Part shown: in pieces, positions 6,891 through 11,382 of the stretch
Layout: each line of letters starts with the position of its first letter
Numbering within the stretch: the stretch's first letter is position 1
From: JAGUXG01 sp043798435
GTDB lineage: Bacteria; UBA9089; UBA9088; JAGUXG01
Direction of reading: 5' to 3'
NCBI GenBank assembly: GCA_043798435.1
Contig: JAZDOR010000172.1
Coordinates: forward strand, 1 to 11,382
DNA length: 11,382 nt
Program-made: the position numbers and the translations under genes
Notes under the pieces: model-generated
Told to the model about the DNA's origin: nothing
Databases searched by the model: none
Seen by the model: the letters and a program-made list of their open reading frames with translations, nothing else

Positions 6891-7100
6891 CTATCGTAGT
6901 GGTCTAAACTTCTGGATGCGGTTGTTGTCAGTATCAGCTACATAGACATTGCCGGATGAATCAACAGCTATCCCATGAGGATAGTTAAAATGCAATGATA
7001 TCGAAGGCTGCTTCCAGACAAATTCATACCCTCCTTCAGCAGCCTGTGCTATCTGACCATAAATCCCCAAAACCAACACACTTCTCCATATTTTCTTCAT
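6891..7100 (-). CDS. Short secreted NHL-repeat protein (internally deleted copy)
   Basis: 69 residues: a signal peptide ending near AQA|AEGG, the sequence GGYEFVWKQPSIS, then a single NHL repeat (GIAVDSSGNVYVADTDNNRIQKF) and a stop. The N-terminus matches the longer copy starting at 9822, and the C-terminus (NNRIQKFRPLR) matches that copy's last repeat. This fits an in-frame deletion between repeats. One NHL unit cannot form a beta-propeller, so function is doubtful. A clear AGGAGG site precedes the ATG. It starts 21 nt after the stop of the small gene at 7122-7304, so it may be read from the same transcript. The stop and the downstream block are shared with the other copy. Confidence 0.65.
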   Translation of the reverse strand: MKKIWRSVLVLGIYGQIAQAAEGGYEFVWKQPSISLHFNYPHGIAVDSSGNVYVADTDNNRIQKFRPLR

Positions 7101-7121
7101 AATTCTAATACCTCCTAAATA

Positions 7122-7304
7122 TTATTTATTTAATCTATAAACTCCATTGGATACTTCTATCTTTTTGTAACCCATTTTATCTAAAAAACTATCTACGCTT
7201 TTGTGAAAGTATCTTAACATCTCTTTTTTATTCATATCTTTTGTTTCCTCATATACTGCTTCTTTCCACTCCCATACCTCTCTTAAAGATTTAGATATTT
7301 TCAT
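7122..7304 (-). CDS. Putative antitoxin/partner of the PIN toxin (module 1)
   Basis: 60 residues, charged, with no recognised domain. Key features are SLREVWEWKEAVYEETKDM followed by an acidic/basic helix and HK. The gene at 8589-8777 encodes a similar protein (shared pattern EV.E, Y.ETKDM, E, HK) in the same position after a PIN gene, which supports a real gene pair. A GGAGGTGA ribosome site lies just upstream, and its ATG overlaps the frame-restored stop of the PIN gene as ATGA. This suggests translational coupling, as in type II toxin-antitoxin operons. Antitoxin role is inferred from size and linkage; here the toxin gene comes first. Confidence 0.65.
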   Translation of the reverse strand: MKISKSLREVWEWKEAVYEETKDMNKKEMLRYFHKSVDSFLDKMGYKKIEVSNGVYRLNK

Positions 7305-7374
7305 TCTCCCATCACCTCCATAGGTGTTACCAATCTTAATGGATAATTATATCCTTCTTCAAGATTAATAACAA

Positions 7375-7779
7375 TTATTTTCTTTCCTTGTTCATATTTG
7401 CTAAATGCTTATAATTCCAACTAATCAAGGCATCACATTCATTTATTGTGGTAATAGCAATATGCTTTGCATCCTCAACCTTCTTTTTCGGAATGGCTTT
7501 TTGGGTTAAATACTTATCTGATAAATCTACTGCTTCCTCGGTAATAGGAAATATTTCTAAATTATATTTAGCTATAACCTCCAAAAGCATCTTTCTCTTC
7601 TCCAAATCTTTAGTCTTTTCAATCTCTTCAATAACCACATCGGAGATGTAAACCTTAAATTTTCCTTTTGCCACCAAATTTTCAAAGAATTCTTTCGTTA
7701 TCTTTTGTAGTTCTGGTTCATCTTCCGCAAAGAGAAAGTTAATGGTAGATGTATCTAAATACAATTTTAGTTTTTTCAT
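7375..7779 (-). CDS. PIN-domain toxin (VapC-like), C-terminus lost by frameshift (module 1)
   Basis: As read, 134 residues. PIN-domain acidic residues are present: D9 in LYLDTSTINFLF, E51/E52 in VVIEEIEKT, D103 in VEDAKHIA and D116 in CDALISWN. PIN proteins of this kind are metal-dependent RNases, usually toxins of type II pairs. The reading frame closes at KERK; one extra base in the A-run at 7378-7381 would continue it as IIVINLEEGYNYP to MEVMGE, stopping at 7301. The restored product is 159 residues, exactly the length of its relative at 8761-9240, so this is a one-base deletion. The catalytic residues precede it, so a shortened active toxin is possible. The ribosome site is weak (GAG only). 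Confidence 0.85.
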   Translation of the reverse strand: MKKLKLYLDTSTINFLFAEDEPELQKITKEFFENLVAKGKFKVYISDVVIEEIEKTKDLEKRKMLLEVIAKYNLEIFPITEEAVDLSDKYLTQKAIPKKKVEDAKHIAITTINECDALISWNYKHLANMNKERK

Positions 7780-7822
7780 CTTAATTCTATCTCAACTTTG
7801 GTAAAAATCCAAATTCCAAAGC

Positions 7823-8083
7823 TCAAGCCATTACGGCTTCTACTTCATAGCTTAGAAGTGGAACGGATATAGTAGGTGCTCTATCTATACAATTACTGTC
7901 CTTAATGAGTTCAGCAATATGTTCTCCTACCTCTTGGATAACAACTTTCTCCCCACATTGAGGACATACCCCTGCTGGAACATTTTCAATAATTACCAAT
8001 TTGTTCTTAATCCAGAAATCTTGGTGGATATTCCTCTCTTTGAGAGATGTGTTACAGATTTCACATTCTCCATAGTTATACAT
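7823..8083 (-). CDS. YgiT-type zinc-finger antitoxin (MqsA N-terminal-like)
   Basis: 86 residues. Two CxxC pairs, C7/C10 (CEIC) and C40/C43 (CPQC), with VPAGVCPQCGEKV between, are the signature of YgiT-type zinc fingers. The C-terminal part (residues 50-86) has a short helix, EVGEHIAELI, and no full HTH domain. Members usually pair with a DUF4258 or MqsR/RelE-like toxin encoded just upstream. Here the frameshifted DUF4258 gene ends 20 nt before the ATG, with a strong AGGAGGAGG site between, so the pair was an operon with toxin first. The antitoxin frame is intact while the toxin is broken, the expected outcome when an antitoxin outlives its toxin. Confidence 0.85.
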   Translation of the reverse strand: MYNYGECEICNTSLKERNIHQDFWIKNKLVIIENVPAGVCPQCGEKVVIQEVGEHIAELIKDSNCIDRAPTISVPLLSYEVEAVMA

Positions 8084-8103
8084 TTTACCTCCTCCTAAAA
8101 ATA

Positions 8104-8380
8104 TTATAGAGCATATACCGTGATAAAAAGTAATTTGTCTGTACTTTTGATTCTACAAATGATACCAATCTCTCTTCCATCCATGGTTTGACCCACAATT
8201 TCATATCGTATACCTCTGGGAGGGATGTGTAAATTTTCGTCTAATCCTGCCTGTGGCTATAGCTCTTTTGACATCCGCAAATTCAAGCTCATCTGCTGAC
8301 ATTTCTTCAAAGAAGTGTGGAATTGCAAATTCATATTCTTTGTCAATAACCTTTTTGCGTATTTTGTCAATTATACCCAC
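8104..8380 (-). pseudogene. DUF4258-type toxin, frameshifted
   Basis: Translating the minus strand from a GTG at 8380 gives IDKIRKKVIDKEYEFAIPHF, then FEEMSADELEF, DVKRAIATGRIRRKFTH. After a one-base shift in the C-rich run at 8218-8224, the sequence continues as PRGIRYEIVGQTMDGREIG, then IICRIKSTDKLLFITVYAL and a TAA at 8104. DVKRAI, the G-R-I strand, the GQTxDGR block and the final ITVY strand are DUF4258 features. With the shift corrected the product is about 91 residues, normal for the family. As it stands the frame ends at PSQRYTI. The start is approximate because no good ribosome site is seen. Its partner is the YgiT gene downstream. Confidence 0.78.
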
Positions 8381-8430
8381 AATAGTACGGATTAGGATGC
8401 AAATGCCTTGATGTTACCGGCTGATTAGTG

Positions 8431-8490
8431 AATCGGTCTAAACTTTTGGATGCGGTTAGACATTGCCGGATGAATCTATGGCTACTCCAG
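8431..8490 (-). pseudogene. Remnant of an NHL-repeat gene
   Basis: The minus strand reads GVAIDSSGNV, then directly into NRIQKF-like sequence (AACCGCATCCAAAAGTTTAG) with the run of about 20 bases that normally encodes YVADTDN missing. The 3' end (AAGTTTAGACCGAT) matches the ends of the NHL genes at 6891 and 9320. No signal peptide or start remains, so this is a dead fragment between the broken DUF4258 gene and the second PIN module. Confidence 0.75.
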
Positions 8491-8588
8491 ACTGCACTTT
8501 TGTAAAAATGCAAAATTAAGCATATAATAAGTCATTTGAGTTAGCCATCACTTCAAATGGGTAAATATTAATAGACCCCTATAGATGC

Positions 8589-8777
8589 TTATCCTGTATT
8601 GGTTAGTAAGGTTACCTTTGGTAACCCAAGTTTATATTTCTTCTTAGTTTTTTCAGATTCCTTATGAATCCATTCTACTTTCTCCCTGACGGTCATATCT
8701 TTTGTTTCTTTATAGATACTTTTTCTTATTTCATGGACTTCTGCCATTGATCTCGGTTCTTTAATCTTCGTTTTCAA
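8589..8777 (-). CDS. Putative antitoxin/partner of the PIN toxin (module 2)
   Basis: 62 residues, highly charged, with no known domain by eye. MAEVHEIRKSIYKETKDM at 11-28 followed by EKVEWIHKESEK resembles the product of 7122-7304. Both follow a PIN gene on the same strand, which supports two copies of one toxin-partner family. Its ATG lies inside the PIN gene, with a 17-nt overlap, so translation is likely coupled. Antitoxin function is inferred from size, charge and linkage. No DNA-binding motif is obvious. Confidence 0.68.
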   Translation of the reverse strand: MKTKIKEPRSMAEVHEIRKSIYKETKDMTVREKVEWIHKESEKTKKKYKLGLPKVTLLTNTG

Positions 8778-9240
8778 TCACCTCCTCAGGACTTATGAGT
8801 TCGATATCCTTGTATCCTTCTATCTTATTAATACTATTGACTCCCCATCTTGTTTTCAGTTTAACAATATGTCTCATATTCCAGCTAACTAATGCATCAA
8901 GATTATTAACAATTGCATATGCAATATGCACGGCGTCTTCCTCAAATTCTCTGGGAATAATTTTTGCCTCTATGTATTTCTCCGCAAGGTAATATACCTC
9001 TTCACCACTTGAAAGTTCTTTGAGTTGATATTTCTGGATTACTTTGAGCAATTTATCTTTTTTCTTTTCATCCTTGGTTTTGTTTATTTCCGCAATAACC
9101 AATTCAGAAATATAGGGTTCATACTTACTTTTTGCTATCTCTTCAAATAGCCTTTTGGTAATATCTCTTTTTTCCTGCACATCATCAGCAAAAAGGAAAT
9201 TTATCACTGAAGTATCAAGGTATATTTTAATCTTTTTCAT
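8761..9240 (-). CDS. PIN-domain toxin (VapC-like), intact (module 2)
   Basis: 159 residues. Acidic PIN residues are D9 (IYLDTSVINFLFADD), E51 (ELVIAEINKTKD), D102 (EEDAVHIA) and D115 (LDALVSWN), followed by the usual NMRHIVKL. It is similar along its whole length to the PIN gene at 7375-7779, with the same MKKxKxYLDTS start and INFLFA motif, and keeps the C-terminal tail that copy has lost (GYKDIELISPEEVI). Predicted role: ribonuclease toxin. The ATG follows AATGAAAAAGACC, a near-duplicate of the gene's own start, and no strong ribosome site is visible. The small gene overlapping its 3' end is the likely antitoxin. Confidence 0.88.
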   Translation of the reverse strand: MKKIKIYLDTSVINFLFADDVQEKRDITKRLFEEIAKSKYEPYISELVIAEINKTKDEKKKDKLLKVIQKYQLKELSSGEEVYYLAEKYIEAKIIPREFEEDAVHIAYAIVNNLDALVSWNMRHIVKLKTRWGVNSINKIEGYKDIELISPEEVIENED

Positions 9241-9319
9241 TGGTCTTTTTCATTATCTAATTTATTTTGCAATTTGCAATGCTAAATTTGAAATGATTGT
9301 GTCTTTGTGCCTGAATATG

Positions 9320-9822
9320 CTATCGTATCGGTCTAAACTTCTGGATGCGGTTGTTCTCACTATCAGCCACATAAACATTGCCGGATGAATCAACGGCTAC
9401 TCCAAGAGGTATGTTAAACTGACCATTCTCAGTTCCCTTACTTCCCCATTTGGTTGTAAAAGTTCCGTCTGAGTCAAACTTCTGGATGCGGTTGTTGTAC
9501 TATCAGTTACATAGAGATTATCAGATGAATCAACGGTTACTCCAGAAGTATAGTAAAACTGACCATTCTCAGTTCCCTCACTTCCCCATTTGGTTATAAA
9601 AGTTCCGCTTGAGCTAAACTTCTGGATGCAGTGGTTGTCAGTATCAGCCACATAGAAATTGCCGGATGAATCAACGGCTACTCCAGAAGGAGAGGCAAAA
9701 TACCATGATATCGAAGGCTGCTTCCAGACAAATTCATACCCTCCTTCATCAGCCTGGGCGACCTGACCATAAAGACCCAAAACCATTCCCAAAATCAACA
9801 CAAATCCCAATATTTTCTTCAT
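9320..9822 (-). pseudogene. Secreted NHL-repeat protein, frameshifted
   Basis: A signal peptide (MKKILGFVLILGMVLGLYGQVAQA) is followed by GGYEFVWKQPSIS and NHL repeats: GVAVDSSGNFYVADTDNHCI, then a GTFITKWGSEGTENGQF linker, then GVTVDSSDNLYVTDS. There the frame breaks near 9497-9500, where GTTGTTGT-AC-TATCAG lacks one base relative to the other NHL units. Unshifted reading ends at 9397 after 141 residues. Restored, it continues NNRIQKFDSDGTFTTKWGSK, a third repeat, and NNRIQKFRPIR with TAG at 9320, about 167 residues. Three units are fewer than a closed propeller usually needs. A GGAGGAG site precedes the ATG. The short gene at 6891-7100 looks like a further-deleted copy. Confidence 0.82.
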
Positions 9823-9862
9823 AATTCTAACTCCTCCTTAAAAGTAACTACTCAGGTTTAGG

Positions 9863-9930
9863 GGTTAAAGGGTTCAAGGTTCACGGTTAATTCTCTTATT
9901 CTCTAACCTTGAACCGTGAACCTCAGAACC
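9863..9930. repeat. Palindromic element with GGTTCAA/GGTTCAC heptamer arms
   Basis: The left arm at 9863-9890 is made of GGTTAAAG, GGTTCAA, GGTTCAC and GGTTAA units. The right arm at 9905-9930, read on the opposite strand, is GGTTCTGA, GGTTCAC, GGTTCAA and GGTT. The arms flank a 14-nt loop and pair imperfectly. The period is 7 bp apart from one 8-bp unit in each arm. Most of the element (9874-9930) is translated as the C-terminus of the DUF3368 protein. The remainder lies between that gene and the NHL gene. Confidence 0.82.
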
Positions 9931-10344
9931 ATAAACGAACACAATTTTTTGCAAACCTGATTTGTTTGGGTATAATAGTACAGCTAATGTTCCTTTCGGT
10001 TTTAAGCCATATCTTTTAGCAACCTTTCTGGCAGTGGCATCATCAATCAATACAAAGTCAGCTTTTTCACTAAGAGCCAATTCAATGGTTGCCTTTTCTC
10101 CTTCTTCTATCTCTGTTTCGTTTTGAAGTTTAATCGCCTGAACTTGTTTCTTCTTAAACATCTCACTTAAAAAGTAGTCACGAATTAGATATGCATCTGG
10201 AGCTCCTAATGCTATCCCTGAAACCACTGTCTCTTCATAGACCTCTTGAGCCACAAGAATAGTTTCATAGAGCTTCTGAAGTATGTCAAGCCGTCCAAGT
10301 TTACCGAGCACTATCAATGGTCCAGCATTACTGACAACTTTCAC
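9874..10344 (-). CDS. DUF3368 PIN-like toxin with repeat-derived C-terminus
   Basis: 156 residues. The N-terminus, VVSNAGPLIVLGKLGRLDIL, and the block EEGEKATIELALSEKADFVL followed by IDDATARKVAKRYGLKPKGTLAVLL are the DUF3368 signature. Candidate catalytic acids are E34, E83 and D101/D102. DUF3368 proteins are PIN-like nucleases paired with UPF0175 antitoxins, as here. Relatives usually end in a helix-rich tail after GTLxVLL. In this protein the tail stops at about IVFVYG and the last 18 residues (GSEVHGSRLENKRINREP) are translated from the palindromic repeat at 9863-9930, so the normal end has probably been replaced. The ATG overlaps the upstream antitoxin stop by 4 nt (ATGA), giving coupled translation. 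Confidence 0.85.
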   Translation of the reverse strand: MKVVSNAGPLIVLGKLGRLDILQKLYETILVAQEVYEETVVSGIALGAPDAYLIRDYFLSEMFKKKQVQAIKLQNETEIEEGEKATIELALSEKADFVLIDDATARKVAKRYGLKPKGTLAVLLYPNKSGLQKIVFVYGSEVHGSRLENKRINREP

Positions 10345-10592
10345 TTCTTGAGCTCCTCTATCATCTCCTCTGTGACACGAGGCTCAATCCCTCTTCTACA
10401 CGCCTCTTCAGTCATCTCTCTTAGTGTCAAACCAGCGATTTTAGCAGTCTTCCAGAGAGAAATATCGCCCTTTCTGAGCATAATAAGAGCCTTTTCTATA
10501 CGCATCTCACGCAAGCCGAGCAGAAAAAGCTGTTCGACTTCTTCTTCGGATAACCCTTCCGCTTCCCTGGGACGTTCCACAGATACTTTCAT
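10341..10592 (-). CDS. UPF0175 family antitoxin
   Basis: 83 residues. The family pattern is present: EEEVEQLFLLGLREMRIEKA, then LRKGDISLWKTAKIAGLTLR and EMTEEACRRGI, with the KxAxxAGLTLREM helix typical of UPF0175. These small helical proteins are encoded directly before DUF3368 toxins and are taken to be their antitoxins, with probable DNA binding by the helix-turn-helix-like KTAKIAGLTLREMTEEA stretch (48-64). A GGAGGT site 7-8 nt upstream fixes the start, and a well-spaced promoter lies about 70 nt upstream. Unlike the PIN modules, here the antitoxin gene comes first. Confidence 0.86.
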   Translation of the reverse strand: MKVSVERPREAEGLSEEEVEQLFLLGLREMRIEKALIMLRKGDISLWKTAKIAGLTLREMTEEACRRGIEPRVTEEMIEELKK

Positions 10593-10660
10593 CAGTTATA
10601 CCTCCATGAAATAGGAAAATTTAGGAAAATTGGGACAGCAACCATTTATTTACACTTTAT

Positions 10661-10689
10661 ATTTTATCCTACCACATTCTAACTGTCAA
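10661..10689 (-). promoter_or_regulatory. Sigma70-like promoter of the UPF0175/DUF3368 operon
   Basis: On the minus strand, TTGACA (10684-10689) is followed after 17 bp by TAAAAT (10661-10666), a near-consensus pair with ideal spacing. The start would be near 10654, about 60 nt before the antitoxin ATG. Transcription from here could continue into the NHL and PIN genes because no terminator is seen after DUF3368 other than the imperfect palindrome at 9863-9930. Confidence 0.65.
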
Positions 10690-10763
10690 TCTTTTTCACT
10701 TGACCTTTATGGTGAAGCTGACTGAGCATGATTGGGAGGGAGGGATTGAGGGGATGAGCCATT

Positions 10764-11241
10764 TTATGAATCTGTGCCAGGATTGCTATCATTTCCTGTT
10801 GGGCTTACATAAACAACTACGGGTGTAGCTAATGGAAGAATATTTACTATTCCATCGCTAATCGCATTATAGCTATATGGCATATCTTCGGGCAAGAAAT
10901 ACCAGCCATCGCTACTACCACCCCAGCCAAAATTCAGATGATATTTTTATAGGCACCACTTAAAGTCCATGCTCCAGAGCCATTTGAGCTATATGCCATC
11001 CTGACGGATATTCCACAGGCAAAAGATAAAGCGGCATTCTCATTTTCGTTATTGGTATAGGTAATATTTGACAACTTCTGATTAAGTGTGACAAAGGATG
11101 AAAAGTCTAAGGTGCTACAATCATCATCAATAAGGCATTATTTTCTTGTTTCAGTTTTTGTGAAGTTATAGGCAAAGCCTTAACCCTATTCTCCATATCC
11201 TGGATGAGTAAATGGAGCAAAATATTCTCAACAGATTCTTC
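10764..11241 (-). pseudogene. Decayed gene fragments with a beta-helix-like N-terminal signature
   Basis: No frame is open throughout. Reading the minus strand from the inner edge of the right terminal repeat, one frame gives ENILLHLLIQDMENRVKALP and ends IVAP at 11107. A second, overlapping frame gives CLIDDDCSTLDFSSFVTLNQ, then ALSFACGISVRMAYSSNGSG and SGAYKNI. A third gives FGWGGSSDGWYFLPEDMPYS. A fourth gives SDGIVNILPLATPVVVYVSP ending TGNDSNPGTDS at 10764. VYVSPTGNDSNPGT is the usual opening of right-handed parallel beta-helix surface proteins. The pieces look like one extracellular protein broken by at least three indels, or a fusion of unrelated remnants. Nothing else coding is seen from 10593 to 11241 apart from the promoter described separately. 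Confidence 0.55.
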
Positions 11242-11382
11242 GTAACTATTTACCCAAGTGAAGTAAAAGGGAATTATTCACCGCAGAGAACGCAGAGTTC
11301 GCTGAGATAATTATGGATAAGGTTAAATTCAAAGTAGATATTTTATTTCTCTGTGCCCTCTGCGCCCCTAAAGGTTAATCTT
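11242..11382. repeat. Right terminal inverted repeat, 141 bp
   Basis: Exact reverse complement of 1-141. It ends at the last base of the window, just as the left copy begins at the first. The base inside it (11241) no longer matches. See the left copy for structure and for the two possible readings, element terminus or contig end in a dispersed repeat. Confidence 0.95.

Noticed and set aside
8490..8515. Possible hairpin GCACTTTTGTAAAAATGC as a terminator
   Set aside because: The stem is short and AT-rich with mismatches, so I could not support a terminator.
9241..9300. Weak promoter (TTGCAA, then TAATGA) before the second PIN gene
   Set aside because: Both boxes are poor matches and lie within a small AT-rich repeat of ATTGCAA; not convincing.
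9155..9388. Plus-strand ORF of 77 codons
   Set aside because: It overlaps the PIN start and the NHL 3' end on the opposite strand; composition and context do not suggest a gene.
9340..9680. Recurring GGATGCGGTTGTTGTCAGTATCAG-like blocks as a possible CRISPR array
   Set aside because: The blocks are the coding repeats of NHL units, with about 130-bp spacing and degenerate copies, not repeat-spacer architecture.
6501..9855. Shared TAACTACTCA at 6502-6511 and 9844-9853 as a common operator
   Set aside because: A 10-bp match at two sites upstream of genes is weak evidence in such AT- and repeat-rich DNA.
1..11382. Composite transposon bounded by the 141-bp inverted repeats
   Set aside because: No transposase or recombinase is encoded, target duplications cannot be seen, and the exact 141-bp length is better explained by assembly k-mer overlap. 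Kept as a finding, not as a mobile element call.

Overview
This window looks like accessory DNA from an AT-rich, diderm (outer-membrane) bacterium, probably an anaerobe of an uncultivated lineage. A chaperone-usher pilus operon points to an outer membrane, and a CODH (CooS) homologue points to anaerobic C1 biochemistry. The dense dispersed repeats resemble those of candidate-phylum metagenome genomes. The lineage is inference; no marker gene is present. Every gene I can support lies on the minus strand.

Layout, left to right. (1) 1-141 and 11242-11382 are perfect 141-bp inverted copies of a dispersed repeat and form the two ends of the window. (2) 148-303 is a nested palindrome. (3) 330-3857 is an archaic-type pilus operon, transcribed pilin, then chaperone, then usher. 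It has a sigma70-like promoter and a strong hairpin after the pilin gene; no tip adhesin is present. (4) 4000-4431 is a small retropepsin-like aspartic protease. (5) 4647-6437 is a CooS-like protein that keeps its N-terminal cluster cysteines but has lost half of the C-cluster ligands, and a translated heptanucleotide repeat sits where the ligand-bearing segment should be. (6) 6438-6890 is repeat-rich non-coding DNA. (7) 6891-10592 alternates toxin-antitoxin modules with copies of a secreted NHL-repeat gene. Two modules are related PIN/small-partner pairs, one is DUF4258/YgiT, and one is UPF0175/DUF3368. Several of these genes carry single-base frameshifts or repeat-derived ends. (8) 10764-11241 holds a decayed gene with a beta-helix-like signature.

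The pilus genes form a coherent secretion and assembly unit. The right half reads as a duplicating and decaying toxin-antitoxin island. Running through the whole window is a set of palindromic elements whose arms are degenerate tandem repeats, mostly with a 7-bp period. Two of them have become part of protein-coding sequence, in the CooS-like protein and in the DUF3368 toxin. I consider this, together with the gutted CooS homologue, the most interesting content.
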